A stretch of 64,000 bases of DNA. Origin: Ampelomyces quisqualis. Lineage: Eukaryota > Ascomycota > Dothideomycetes > Pleosporales > Phaeosphaeriaceae. The translations under genes were made by a program, and so were the position numbers. Location of the stretch: the NCBI GenBank assembly GCA_018398575.1, contig JAGTXZ010000020.1, positions 1,860,001 through 1,924,000 of the forward strand, read 5' to 3'. The notes under the pieces are model-generated. The model had not been told where the DNA came from. It was given only the letters and a program-made list of their open reading frames with translations, and ran no database searches. Shown piece by piece: positions 1-12,649 of the stretch. Position 1 is the stretch's first letter; each line of letters opens with the position of its first letter.

Positions 1-259
1 AGACAAGGTAGTGCTAACTATCTTTGTCTTCTTTAGGGCCTGTTTAAACCTCTACTATAATAGACATACCTTTTCTGTTTTAGGGTACTTATAGCAATTA
101 GGGTGTTACTATACAGGGTTCTCTTATTCTCTAAGCTACTGCTGTTGTTACTGTTAAGAGCCTAAAGCTATAACTTTTTATTAAATATACGTGTTGCTAA
201 GCATAAGGATATAAGCAAGCTAGCAATTGTATAGCTAACGTCTACTATATATTATGCAC

Positions 260-316
260 AGGCTAAGAGGTCCTTTAAAGGCTACCTTACCGCCCTTTTA
301 GTTCTTTACTAGTTGC
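260..316. repeat. Short dispersed repeat, copy 1
   Basis: GGCTAAGAGGTCCTTTA...GCCCTTTTAGTTCTTTACTAGTTGC recurs in altered form at 1,722-1,779. The middle of the two copies differs. It could be a trace of an element's ends; not identified. Confidence 0.45.
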
Positions 317-841
317 CTTCTAGTAGTAAGAATCTAAAATTTTGCCTTCTTTCCAATCTATCTTATCCGCTAGAATAGCTTAAGCTTCTGCGTCTACCTG
401 CAAGGCGGCAGTATATAGGCTTACACTTGCTGCGCTTAGATCTAACTATATTATAGGGCAACAACACGCTTAGTATTGTAACAATAGCGTACTTAAAGAA
501 TTAGACCTCTAAGTAATAGAGTTAGGAAAGTTAGCACTATACTTAAGTTAAAGAGAACGAAGACCTTTTATACTACTTTAGTTAGTTCCTATTGTTTATA
601 TCGCTCTTTCTAACTACTATACCTAAGAAACAACCTAACTGCCTTAGCTAGCAATATACAGGCTACACTAAGCCTGTTGTTGTGCACAGTCTAACAAACA
701 AGCTTAACTAGAATACACACCTATACACTTGCGCTAGCTGCGAAGAATTATCCTTAAGCTTCTGCTCTTACTGCGCCAACACCTTTAAGTGCCTAGGAAT
801 AGCTACTAATAGTACTTTTGCTTCAAAATCTTTTGCTAGAG

Positions 842-1710
842 AGCTAATCAAGTTAAGTAGACAAGACTAATCTTTACATCAAGAACACCTAACACAACTC
901 CTTAATCAACCTAGATACGCAAGGACTTTCTTTAATATTGTCGCTATTAGCGATAGAAACAGCTTAGATCTGGGACATGTATAAGAGACGAGTATTGCAA
1001 CAAGCATTAAATTCTAAGCAGATTGTAGTAGAAGACACGCTATTATTAATACGGAAACCAGCTAGCTAAGTACTAGAGACTTCTTGCACTGTAATAGTTG
1101 ATAACAACTTGCAACCTACTAGTTCTGTAGATAAAGCCTCTACTATTAGTTTTCTTAGGAAGTTTCTTAAAAGTAAATGTAAGTTAGGCCAAACATTTAA
1201 CTTTAAGGTATGCTTCTCTTATGCATTAGATGCAAAGCTAACAGACGTAGGACAGCTACATTCTAGTAACAATAGAGATTATTGTTAATACTATTCTAAG
1301 GGCGTTGCTAATAAAGGTAAGGTTAGGGAAATACTGTATCTTGAAGACGAACGTTAATAAGCCGCGAATGATATTACTAACAAGATCTGCTGGCATAGAC
1401 CAGCTACTGCTGCGCTTAATAAAGTGCAGTACCTTATAAAGGAAGCCTACAGTATAGTGCGCCTCAGACGTATAGCATTATACGCACAACGTTCTTAGTG
1501 CATAAAATCTCTTACAGTATAGTTCTAGACGCAGGTAGACCTCTAATCGTCTACGCAAACAAGTTGTATTTAAAGCCTGTTTACTCCTTTTACATGTACT
1601 GCAGAAAGCCTTAGCTAGTAGATTATTAGCGTAAAGGGCCTATATCTAGGCCGCGATTACTGTTTACCTTATTTAGGAACAAGAGCGTTTAGGCATTATA
1701 CTATTAAGGT
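842..1710 (+). pseudogene. Unrecognised protein relic
   Basis: A plus-strand frame with only TAG/TAA runs from about 842 to 1,500 (ILSLLAIETA, KRRVLQQALNSKQIVVEDTL, STISFLRKFLKSK, DITNKICWHRPATAALNKVQ), and a second frame continues to about 1,710 (LDAGRPLIVYANKLYLKPVY), implying one shift near 1,510. At least 280 codons. Composition is protein-like but no family is recognised. Confidence 0.5.
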
Positions 1711-1721
1711 TAGATTATACA

Positions 1722-1779
1722 AGGCTAAAAGGTCCTTTACATCTATATATTTACTGCCCTTTTGTTCTTTACTAGTTGC
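1722..1779. repeat. Short dispersed repeat, copy 2
   Basis: GGCTAAAAGGTCCTTTA...GCCCTTTTGTTCTTTACTAGTTGC, the partner of 260-316. The pair brackets the relic at 842-1,710. Confidence 0.45.
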
Positions 1780-2869
1780 GTCCTAAAATAAGCTTTTCTG
1801 TAATAGCCTTACTTCCTATTGGCTTTAGTTCTCTCTTTTTACTTGTTAAAGTCTACACGCGTTATATTAGCAACTGCCGCCAGCAAATTGCTTACTTTTT
1901 ACACTACTAGTATATTGTAATAAATATTACTCTTTGGCTATACTATATTGCCTTATTAGTAGTAGCTTTAGAGACAAAGTTTAAAGCTACCTTAGTAACA
2001 TCCTTCTAACTAGCATAGATATAAGTAGTAGTTCTAAAGGTTAGCGTTACGCATCTAAAGTAGAAATCTACTAACCAATTAAGATTTATTAACTCTAGAT
2101 ACTGCTCTTTTAGTCTCCTAACTTACTACAGACTCTTAGAGTGTTAGGTCTTACTTTTACTGTTAGCCTCCAGAGCGTTACTGCTGGGCTCTGTATATAG
2201 GATGCTGCGTCTAGCTTATCCTCTTATTAGCGGAGATATAGCCTGGTACCTATCCTGCATCTTAGTTGGAGCTTGTACTACATTGTCCTTCTTGTATAGA
2301 TTAGCGCTTTTATTTCAATAGAAGGTACTAACTTTAAACATCTAAGAGAGTAGTAAACTTACTGCTTTATCCTTGCACTACTACTTGTAAGTGCAGTAGT
2401 TAGTGCAATCCTACTATCTTAGTAGTACCTGCTAATATTTACATTTCTTGTAAGCTAACACAGCCTCTTATAACGTTTACTAACTAATGTAGGGATTTTG
2501 TGCTTTACAAAGCTTTCTCTTTATTGCAACAGCTGCTTTGCATGCATTAACTAGAGCGCTTGCATTCTAACTAGGAGCTTATTATCTACGCAATAAGGTT
2601 GGACTATTATGGAATAGCAGTATAGAAGAGAGTAATTAGAATTTAGTTCTTGAAACTTGCGTAAATAACTCTAGTGCTGCAAGCAGCAAAGAAAATATTA
2701 AATGCTAGTAGGTGCAACGTTATCCTTTAAGCTGTTTACTAGGCGTATTGTTTAGTTTCTTCTTACTATTTTGTTTTCTGCACTCCTAACTAAGAGAAAA
2801 TACTATTACTGCAAAGTCTCTAATAACACTATACTACGTACCTTCTTCTTCAAATCTATTATACTATAG
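1780..2869. other. Unassigned stretch
   Basis: I see no frame that can be followed for more than a few dozen codons, and no repeat or RNA gene. Confidence 0.4.
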
Positions 2870-4111
2870 GCTTGTACATTTAAAGGTTGCACGTTATCTA
2901 GTCTATGTAGAGTACAGCTAATTGTCCTGAATCGCTAAGAATACCATATTATGTGCATAGGCAAGAGCTAGGTTATGCAAGCGATCTATTGCTTAATCTT
3001 ACATGCCAAGCATTACAAAGCAAAGGGAGAATGCTATAAGGTTAGACTCTGTATAAATCTGCTGCTCCCTCTATATTGTAAGGAAGGAGACGAACTCTAC
3101 TATGTGTAGCAATTTCCTAGTAACACTACTAGCCCTACTATCTTTACTAGTCTAATATAAAGACGCTTTGAAATTGCGTAAGCTAAATATTAACCTCAAT
3201 TCCTATAACCATACTAAATGGACCTAGGCACAGATATTACGTAACTACATTACAATGTGTTGCATCTGCTATGTTTTACATAGCCTTACAACTAGCAGAC
3301 GTTTTACACTTTACTAGCAGGTCTTAACAAAGCTACAGGTATTAAACGCGACAGGGTTCTAGGTTAGAGTAAATTCTTGGAACTCTAACGTTAGTACAAC
3401 CTTTAGCTTCTAACGCTATTAGACAATGTTTAAATAAAGTACACTCTTAAGAGTAGATACAAAGGTGTCTTAGTAGCTACAGCTAAAAGTAGGGCTTAGC
3501 GTGTTTGTATTAACAAGCATTTCTACCTATTACTATAGGTAAAGCTATAAAGATAGTATAGAATATATATTAAGTAGCTATTATTACAATATAACAATTG
3601 ACTTAGACTATATTTCTAGCTTAATAAAGAGGCGTATTAGTTGTAAAGGCGCTTTAAGGTTGTTACTTATAACTACTATTGCGTCTGGCCAGATGCTACT
3701 ACATGTTATCCTAGGAAGCAACAATCTAATAGTGTAGTTATATACTATTTATAAATTTATTCTGTTACCTAGATTACAAGTGCTATTGGTTATTACTTGT
3801 CTGGCAACTAACTAGAGCCTGGTTATTTCAAGTGTGTGCACTAATGCATAATAATACGTTTACATAAGAAGAGTTGTCTTGATTATAAAACACTACATTC
3901 TGTACTCTATACGTAACAACTAATTACTAGATATATAAGAGCTGCGCTTTAACAACTATATAAGACTAAAAGCCCCTTAGGCTCTACTATTAGCAATAAT
4001 AGAAATAGCGCAGCACGTAGTCTCTACACTTATACACATAGACGCAGACTATAGATTTTGGTTACCAATTATCTGCAGATATATTAAGGTCTTTACTATC
4101 AGACTTTTTAA
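2870..4111 (+). pseudogene. Unrecognised ~410-codon protein relic
   Basis: One plus frame with TAG/TAA and a single TGA is continuous from about 2,870 to TAA at 4,109. Readable stretches include KHYKAKGECYKVRLCINLLL, FTSLI*RRFEIA, YNVLHLLCFT, TGIKRDRVLG, SRYKGVLVATAKSRA, FKVVTYNYYCVWPDATTC and PGYFKCVH. The pattern of Arg-rich segments with Gln or Trp positions turned into stops is typical of RIP-damaged coding sequence. No domain recognised. Confidence 0.5.
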
Positions 4112-4418
4112 GATTCCTAACAGGCTTTCTTGCCTTACTAGAAAATTGTGCCCCTTGTTAACGTTTAGATATAGCGTCTTCTATTGGTAAGGTATATTAT
4201 ATATTACCTTTGTTTACCCTAACAAGTGCTTAGGTCCTACTAGCGTTGTGTATCTGCTCTTAAGCACATTCTCTGCCCCTCTAAACAATGCGAGTTTCTC
4301 TAGACACTCTCCTTAAGCCGCATTCCCTTAGTACGCGCTACTACCTCTACAACTATAATATTACAGCCTAAAATAGTACACTTCTCCTTCTCTAGTAAAC
4401 TACTAAGCTAAATTAGCG

Positions 4419-5753
4419 ATGCAATCTACCAAGACTAACTATTTGGCAGTACAGAAGAACAAGAAGCGCAAAAATACCAGTAATAATACGCTTACTATTA
4501 AGCCTACATCTGTATACTAAGAGACTAAAATAAAACATAACAGGGTTAATTAGTCTATAGGGGTTGCAAAATTTCCGTATAAGAGCTTTACTATAGGCAT
4601 ACTAGAAGATGTTTCTATGTACTTAGATACGCTTGTTGCACACTAGAAGTCTATAATTAACGCAGGTGCAGTATACAAGGTAGGAACACTTACCTAAGTC
4701 TTCTTTTATAGAGTCTTCAAAAGAAAGTCCCTTATCTTGTTTAATATCCTATAAATTAAGAGACAGAATCTCTCCTAGGAACTAATTATCCTGTCCCTAA
4801 TTAAGTACAATAATTTTGTTATAGAGGGCATAGCTTTAGCTAGTTACTCTACATGTTACAACATTAAGATTAGTATACGCGTGTTAAAGCTTCTAGTAGA
4901 TACTTTCCTAAAGGAAGTTGCTAGGTAGTAAGAATACAAAATTACAAGACATATAGTAAGTAGTGCTAATAGTATGCAGTTTTGTTGCACAACAGCCTTA
5001 ATCTTTCCCGCTTCGAGCTTTAACGCCTAAGTAAGCAACCTAAAACCTTAGAAATGTAAACCAGAACTAACGCTAAGGAGATTAACTTGGTCCTTTCTAA
5101 CAGAGCTTTACTTAGGTAGTTTAAGTGTTATAATAGGTCCTATCTTCCCGTTGCTAAGCAATACTAAACTACCTATAGATTCTATAACGATTTAAAGTCT
5201 TGTTAAGTAGTTAACTTACAATCTAGTTACTAGAAAGGTAGAACTTCTAAAGGACATCTTAGCCTAGGCTGCAAGAATATATAGGATCTTTAACAATAAT
5301 ATAAAATAACAACAGGTTTTTTTACTAAGCGTAATTGGAAAGCAGGTAGACTTAAAATCAGGCACCTTAAGGAAACTAGGTAGTATATATAGAAAACTCT
5401 TTGTAGTAGAAGATAGAGAGGGAAACAGAGAGGTAGTCCAGATAGATAAAATTCTAGGAGAGTATGTAAATCTGGAAAGTGTATAGCTACAGGCTTTAGT
5501 ATAGTCTTTACTAGACTGCAATATGTAGATAGTAGTTTAGGCTTCAAATGCAGCCTCTTACTACGCTTCTAAGAGTATCCTTGCAATAGTTCTTAGGTAA
5601 GATACCTACAGAGCGCAGCATTACACTATATAAGACGTAGACAGTTTTCTTAAGGCTAACCTACATTTGGCAATTAATGCGAGTGTGCATTCTTGCATGC
5701 AAATTACCTAGAGCACTTTAACTTATAGTAGGAAACACTCTAAAAGTGCATAA
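4419..5753 (+). pseudogene. Unrecognised ~445-codon protein relic
   Basis: It starts at an ATG (4,419) with a basic N-terminus (QKNKKRKNTSNN, a possible nuclear localisation signal) and stays in one frame with only TAG/TAA to about 5,753. Stretches include GVAKFPYKSFTIGILEDVSM, YNIKISIRVLKLLVDTFL, VIGKQVDLKSGTLRKLG and LFVVEDREGNREVVQIDKIL. Open frames on the opposite strand at 5,264-5,547 are shadows of this gene. Function unknown. Confidence 0.58.
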
Positions 5754-6751
5754 TTACTAATAATTAGTAGATAGCGCAGTTACTATAGGCGGCAGCACAC
5801 TTGCTGTTACTAATCTACAGCAGGGCGTTATGGTCTGCAGTAAGAACCAGGACAAAGAGCTCCTTAGATTAGTCTTTGTTAGCATCTACAGGAAGATTCT
5901 AGCATATACTAACTGCGTAATGTCTAGTAGTATTGCGCTGCAGACGTAGGTATATTCTAACGTTACTTTTGACCTAAATGTTACTAGCAAGAGAGCTTGC
6001 AATATAGTATTGCGCAATTTATAAAGTTAGTAAGCTATGTCTTTAGAGTAGGCATTATGCGATAGGCACAGTAATTTCTGAAGTAGGAATTCCCAAGGAT
6101 GCGTAATATAGACTTAGATTCCACACAGTTCTTATTCTTGTTAAAGCCTTAGAAGATGCGCATTTAGTTATACAAGTATTAAAATAGCTTAAACAATTCT
6201 TAACATAATTATATTATCTTCTCTTAAGGATTAAGCCAAGTAAAGTAATCTATAGCTAAGGCTATTAAATAAATGCACCTACTTCAATTAAACGTAGGAT
6301 TTACTACTAACTAAACCTCTCTATTACTAGTAGTGTAAGTCTTCTATACTCTATCTAGGCTTACGCAATCTGCATTTACTATGCATAATGCGTTACTTAA
6401 TGCATATAGAAGCAGTGTACGCCTAGCTGCGTAGTTAATACTAATAATAAGCACATACTAACTAGGCATGTAGACAACCAAAAGTGCAAACTCTTGCATA
6501 AATGTCTATAGTATACTACTACCTACCAATCGTTACTACCTTCTTAGAATGTATAGCATATTACACACGCACATTGTTAACAACTGCACTAGTAAACTTC
6601 TGTTAACTTAATTAGCAATTAAGCTACTATACGCGCAACAAATAACAGTTTATTGCGCAGGCCTTCTCTGCATAGAAGACAATTTTACTTGTAATATAAA
6701 TAGTATTAGGGGGAGTAGCAAAGGATAAATACTAAGACTACAATAGAGAGA

Positions 6752-7947
6752 ATGTTAGAGGTTAAGGCAAAGGCTTTACAATACCTTAAGAGTTTTTACG
6801 CGTTCTAAGCTTTACTAAACCCCCCTTAATTTAAGAAACGCGCGCTTGCGATATTTTGGGGCAACACAGAGAGACAGAAGCTAATAAGAGATAGATTTAA
6901 AGACTTTAAAACTAAGTACAGCACTATTGGAGTAACTGAGAATAAATGTCCTATAGACCTTTAAGAAGAAGTAGAGAAACTATTAGGTTAATTACTTTGC
7001 GTTAGCATTCGCCTTTTTATTGCGATACCAAAGGCTCTTCTTAAAGCTATAAGGCCTACTAAGGTTAAGATTGCAATTTGTTTCTATAGTAGGAGTAGAG
7101 TAAGTAGTCCTTACAACATTTTCCTACACATTAACGCTAATAAAGATAGATAACTAGACATCTACGTTTTCTAGACTAGTAATGCTGCGCTAATCTTAAA
7201 TATATTCTCGCAAACAATATAGTAAGCGTTAATCCAACTTACTGTTTAATGCCCAAAGCGTCTAGTAATACACAACTAGAGAATCTAAAGAGTTTACGTA
7301 AATTTCTTTTTACTAGCCTTAAATCCAAACTTCAAGAGTTTAATCTCTTCTTTACGGTGGATTGGAACTATCTTTACCTATTTAGTATTAGCTTTAGAGC
7401 CTAGATAGCTATGGGTTTCTGGCTCGAGATAGGTTAGCAAAGCAAAACGCCCCCTAAGACTCGTGTCTAAGCTTTGGTCCTACAATGTCCCGTTATTCAA
7501 GAGTACAGTCGCAACGTAGAAGAATATATAGGATACCTAATTACTAAAGAACGTGCTAATATAGACAGTGCAAACATCTAGTTAGCTAGAGAGTAGTTGT
7601 CTTTTGTTCTGCACAGAGTAGGTAGCTACCCCCTAGATAGGATATACAGCTCCTATACCTTTGCTGTAGGCTATTAATTTAGTAAATTCCTAGGTTAGGA
7701 GAGCATGTTTGATATAATTAGAGAGACTAACATTTGTCCTGACATTTAAATAAGGATTTGCATTCTACATAGGACAGCAGATTAGCATATACTATTTAGA
7801 TGCTTGCAAGAAGTCTAAAAGCTTTTTAAGAGTAAATAGTAGCAACTAATAATATTAGTAGCCTAGAAGGGCAAAGATTATGCTTAGGACTATTGTAAGT
7901 CGCTTACAGAGAAGTTACAGCAATTTCTTAACCTAAGTGCGCGCTAA
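6752..7947 (+). pseudogene. Unrecognised ~400-codon protein relic
   Basis: From an ATG at 6,752 (MLEVKAKALQYLKSFY) the frame runs with TAG/TAA to about 7,280 (DRFKDFKTKYSTIGVTENKC, KALLKAIRPTKVKIAICFYS), shifts once, then continues (FFTVDWNYLYLFSISFRA, EYSRNVEEYIGYLITKERAN, MFDIIRETNICPDI) to a TAA at 7,945. Not recognised. It is co-oriented with the neighbouring relics on both sides. Confidence 0.52.
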
Positions 7948-8236
7948 ATAAACATTATTTATACCTTTAATTTTTTCAATTAGTTTTGTAACAGGGTATT
8001 TCCCTTTGTCTACTGTGTAGTACCTAGAGGCTTAGGCTATGTAGCTTCTCTTCTAGTCTATTAATTGCCTTACTAAATCGTTTTCCTGCGTATGCTAAAC
8101 GCTTCCACAACTAACGTGCAGATAGTAAGATAATTGTCTCCTGTAAATAGCGTAGGCTAGTTCCAAGGTTAAAATTTACTAGCAAATTAATTACTAAACA
8201 TCTTCGACTAGAATAAAGGTAGGGCAACCCTAAACT

Positions 8237-8570
8237 TTGTGTATTAGAGACTCCTTCTCTAGTGTAGATATAACTGCGCCAAGTACAGGCAAGTTACTGT
8301 TGGGTAGCAGCTATATAGAATCTAATATTAGTATCAAATATTACCTTATATTGTACCCCTGCACGAGCCAATTAGAAGGCTTGCTATCTTCTAGGCTGCC
8401 TAATGTGCCAAAAGAAGTTAAGATTCCTTTAGGTTGTAGTAGCAAGGAGTATTGTCAATGCATACTACAAGCCTGTAGGATCTTTTACTACACTGCTCTT
8501 TCGTTCCTTTATTAGAAGCTTAGCCTCAAACGCTGCATTTAATATATAACAGAGCTTAACAACTTTATAC
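8237..8570 (+). pseudogene. Unrecognised frame upstream of the AAA ATPase
   Basis: The first 92 codons are open without any stop (TAPSTGKLLLGSSYIESNIS, PNVPKEVKIPLG), and the frame continues with TAG/TAA to about 8,570 or further. It may be the N-terminal part of the AAA protein or an independent gene. No family recognised. Confidence 0.4.
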
Positions 8571-9214
8571 TTTGTGCCTAGTAAGCTATTAAAGCCTTGC
8601 ATACATCTTTACCTAATCTATAACATTACTAACCAGGATCTATAACTTTGCTAATGCACTTAGAGTCTTTATACGCAGTAATCCTTGTGCATTAGCAGAT
8701 TTAAACAACCTCTTTTCAGCCGTCCTAGAACAACTATTAGCATCTCTATTACCTATTTATCCTTTATAGATAGCTATTATATCTCTAGGAATATTAAAAG
8801 TTACTCTGCTACAAGAAGTCGTTTTCTTAGATAATAATGCTGGAATCTTAATAGCTCTTAAAGAGCATTTTGTAAATCAACGCTACTAGTTAGCTATTAC
8901 ACCTAGGATACAATTGCCTCTCTATGCAAGTTAACTAAATTAACCTCTAGATTTTTAATTTCACAAAGGTATCGCCTTAACTTAGTAGCAGAATTACCCT
9001 GTTATAGTGTGCTAGGATAGAGCGCCTCTAGGCTATTATTGTTTCTACTGTATTTAGCTATCAAGTTAACCTATTAGATTGTGGTTCGCATTGTTACAAC
9101 TAAAACTTCTTGTTATCTTCCTATACCTACCTACTTACTCTAGTAGCAAGGTAAGAGGATAGGTACACTATTAGATCCTAGTACAGCGTATAGATACAAT
9201 CTATTGTAAAGTAA
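8571..9214. other. Unassigned stretch between two relics
   Basis: Coding-like pieces occur in more than one plus frame (for example ASLCKLTKLTS near 8,920), but none could be followed with confidence. Probably a shifted part of the AAA ATPase gene or its upstream neighbour. Confidence 0.3.
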
Positions 9215-9849
9215 AGGAGGAAATTATAACAAGGATTAAGAAGCACTAGAACATAAAATTACAGGAGAACTAGGTATTTAAAGGACCTCTAGGAGTAGGA
9301 AAGACTAGCATAGCTTATGCGGTAGCAGCAAAACTAGACCAACCTCTATTTAGCTTTTCTATTATAAATAGTTAGATAGACAATAGCACATTTAGGTATT
9401 AGCTAGAACAGATTCTAGCTAACGCTGTTATGTTTATAGACGATGTCTAATACCTATTTCTACAAAAGCTGTCTATTACAAGCGTACTAGATTTTCTAGA
9501 TAGGATAATAGTAGTGTTACACCTAGGTTGGCTCTTAATTATAAATACCAACTCTCTAGAATATGTAAAAAGTCTTCCTGCGCTACTTTAACAAGCAGGA
9601 CAGTTACGCAAAACTTTTCGTTTTTTATTAGCAACCTGAAGCGACGCTAAAGCAGTTTTTATGCAGAAATATTAGAGAAGTCTTCTTAGAGAACAGGAGC
9701 TACAAGAATTGGCGCGATATTTTAGAGCCTATGTTGCAGAAAAGCAGATTAGTTAGGCTGCAATTAAGCGTTTCCTAAGGAATTTCACGCTACATAAAGC
9801 GGTAAAAGACGGAGGCAGTATATCTGCTTATAGGGATTTACAGTGCTAA
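9215..9849 (+). pseudogene. BCS1-like AAA ATPase relic
   Basis: The plus-strand frame contains a Walker A motif GPLGVGKTS (9,283-9,309; the second Pro is read as Leu), a Walker B VMFIDDV (9,427-9,447), a sensor-like LLIINTNS, and a C-terminal block FMQKY*RS...EQELQELARYF...IS*AAIKRFL typical of BCS1-type proteins. Internal stops are TAG/TAA only. BCS1 is a mitochondrial inner-membrane AAA protein acting in complex III assembly, and fungi carry many divergent BCS1-like paralogues of unknown role. Here only the ATPase half is visible; the N-terminal BCS1 domain was not confirmed in the messy 8,570-9,200 stretch. Confidence 0.72.
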
Positions 9850-10229
9850 ACGTAGTTAAAAATAGAGAAGATGTTGAAATAAGTTTTAATTTATTAGTTA
9901 TCTGCCCTCTATAAGCGGCAAATAGCTACAACTCTATCTCCCTTTATATTGTATCTCCTCTAACCTTAACTTGAGTTGTAGTCTTCTAAGGGTAAGAAAA
10001 TTAACAGATCTGCAATTGGCAATAGCTTTCGTGTATAGTTATAAGGCTTAAGAGTTACTGCGCTAACTTTGTTAAGGAAAGCTATTACATACACATAAGG
10101 GCTTGCTCCCTTAGCTGCGCTTTGCTATTGTATAATACTAGCAGAGATAACTTAAAAGATACTAGAGCTAGACATAGCTAGAGCAGCGTAAGTTATTGTT
10201 AGTACTATAAGTTACTATCCTAAGCACAT

Positions 10230-11160
10230 CTGATGTAACGCCTATAGTAGACACTAGCCTTGTGTTTAAGATTATAGTATTAAGGCACAGGCCCTTCCTT
10301 TACGTCTAGTAAGGAAAGCAAGATTAGATTTACACGTATAGAGCTACTCTATCCCTGCGCTTTGCCACCCTTTTACAGAGGCCTATTAGCTCTAGAAGAA
10401 CTTTAAAGTAGGATAGGTAGCTTAGCGTTTAGGGTTGTTGCAGACAAGACAGCATAAATAGAGAACGCCTAATGTATCTTTAGCTGGGGTAGAGGATATA
10501 AGCTACAGATTAATTAACACGCTTACCAAATTTGCTTAAGCTAATAGTATTAGTTAAGATAACAAGGATAGAATAAGTTAAGTCTTTTGTTAGATTGCAG
10601 CCTAGGCTACTAGCCTTTCCTTACTTACGAACACTCTTAATAGCCGAATTTCTGTTAGGATTTTAAGATACCTTGGTTAGAAGGATTTATTAGTAGCTGG
10701 TAGAGAAGCTATTCTGTTTGGTATAGAGGGCAGGCTATTATTGCTACAGACTGCATTAGGATACACAGCAGTTTATAAAACCGCAGTTAAGATACCTAAT
10801 AGCTAGAAGAAATTCTAGAAACGTAGAGGATACTACAATTATTTACTTAGCACTTAATATTACAAGATATATACTTCTCTTCTCTTACTCCTTTGACGCG
10901 GGGCTCTGCGGCTAAGAAATTGTATGTCTAACAATCTGTGGTAAGCAACAGTAGTGATGCGTACTATAGAGTTAGAAAATAGCAATCTAATTATAGCAGC
11001 AAAGCTACTAGAGCACGCCAAAACATAGTATGTATAAGCAAATACACATGCGCGCGTCTCAGACATTCCCTACAAATATATTGGTATAGAAGATAATAGA
11101 AACTGTAATGCACGCATTAACAGTGTTTAGTTAGAGTTTAGAGGTTTTCTTTTAACATAA
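10230..11160 (+). pseudogene. Unrecognised ~310-codon protein relic
   Basis: The plus frame has TAG/TAA plus two TGA codons, one near its start and one close to its middle. Readable stretches: ALPLRLVRKARLDLHV, NVSLAGVEDISYRLINTLTK, LVAGREAILFGIEGRLLLLQ, RTIELENSNLIIAAKLLEHA and PYKYIGIEDNRN. The open minus-strand stretch at 10,860-11,066 is its shadow. No family assigned. Confidence 0.5.
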
Positions 11161-11479
11161 GACAAGAGGAAAGATAGAGAGGAGATAGCTTATAGCTACT
11201 TTATATGTTCTTTGTTTTATTCTTATTATTTTTACATTTATTTAACATGCATTGCACAGCTACCTCTATAGCAATAGACTATGTCTTAAAGATTTATCCT
11301 TAAGATCTAAAGCCCTAATATCAATTCTTAACTGTTCGCAACAGAGGGGGAGATATATGCAAGATTAGCCTATCTCTAGAGTTAGCTTGTTCCGCAATAC
11401 TACAGCATTATTAAACTACGAAAAGGCAGAAAGTTATATAATGCCTACCTACTCAAAACCAAGCGCTGTAGAACAGAGG

Positions 11480-12000
11480 TCTTTAAATCGTCAGATCCTT
11501 TTTAATACGCACACTAGGGAGTAGGGTACATAATTTGCTATTTATAGCATCTGCCTATTGCTCTTTAGAACCATTTTATTCTTCTAGATCTAGAAAGACC
11601 TCTTCTTGTAATTCTTTGACTGCTGTGGAAATCTAGGCTTCCTGTTTATTAAACTCTACTATATCCTGCTGAATCCAGAAGTAGGCTGTACTATAGCAAG
11701 CTACAGAAGTACGAGAGGGGTGCTAAGGTTGTAGTAGACAATTATTCTTATTTTGTAGATTCTGGAGTTGTTTAACCATATTATTAACATAGTAGAACTA
11801 AGAAGGACTTCTTGTTAGCCTCTTAAGGTGCTTATTAACTGCAAGTACAGTGCGATAAAGTAATGCAGTAGTAGCTAGCCTTAAATAGTAATAGATATAG
11901 AGGAGAACGTAATCCTCTTAAGAGATAATTTCCTCTGCGGGCAAAGCTATAGTAAAGATTAGAAGGGCACAGGCAAGAACTCTTGTGCATTAATAGAGAC
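11480..12000 (-). pseudogene. Unrecognised coiled-coil-like relic
   Basis: The minus frame has TAG/TAA only: TRVLACALLIFTIALPAEEI, LYRTVLAVNKHLKRLTRS, NNMVKQLQNLQNKNNCLL, FWIQQDIVEFNKQEA and AVKELQEEVFLDLEE. Heptad-like Leu/Val spacing suggests a coiled coil. It may belong to the same decayed minus-strand gene as the pieces at 12,650-14,050. Confidence 0.45.
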
Positions 12001-12649
12001 AGGGTAGGAGACGTGTCCTATAAAAGATTTAATTACAGTAACGCAGGCTCCTAAAATCTATATATATCCCTCTATAACGCGCTTACTTATATAATAACGC
12101 GCTCTTTAAAATTACCTACCTTCTATTTTATAACTTGTCCTATATATTTAACTAGATCCTTTAAATAATCTCGTAATGTAGTGCGCTAAGATCTAAGACA
12201 GGACATGTAATACTTGTTTCTAGTCTGGTAATATACCTACAGTTTGTGAGTAGGTCCTTTAGTTGCAAGAGAGAAGACAATATTAAGCATAGTAAGCTTA
12301 GCATTAACATTTACGTTAGGGCTAAGCGCATCTAGGTTGCTTAAAATGTTAAGGGCTAATACTGCTGCTACTGCAGCTTGGTTCTGCGCGTGTATAAGAT
12401 TGCTGCCTGTATTTAAATCCTTAGCTTTAATAATAAGGAAGGGAAACTAAAGGCTAAGCAGGACTTAGTGCGGATCGCTAACAAAAGGTTGCAGGTTACT
12501 TAAGTTAGTCTGCAGATGCAAGAGAACGTCCTGCGAGAGGTTAAGGGCCTTTTTAATGCAATCTAATGCGAGGCCTACAGTAATATTAGGTTTAGGCGTT
12601 AAGAGATATAAGACATTGTCTGTAGAGTAATTGCTTGTTGTTGCAGAAA

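Noticed and set aside
5264..5547. Two overlapping minus-strand open frames of 85 codons
   Set aside because: They are shadows of the plus-strand relic at 4,419-5,753, whose frame extends far beyond them on both sides.
10860..11066. Minus-strand 68-codon open frame
   Set aside because: It lies opposite the plus-strand relic at 10,230-11,160, which has the longer continuous frame.
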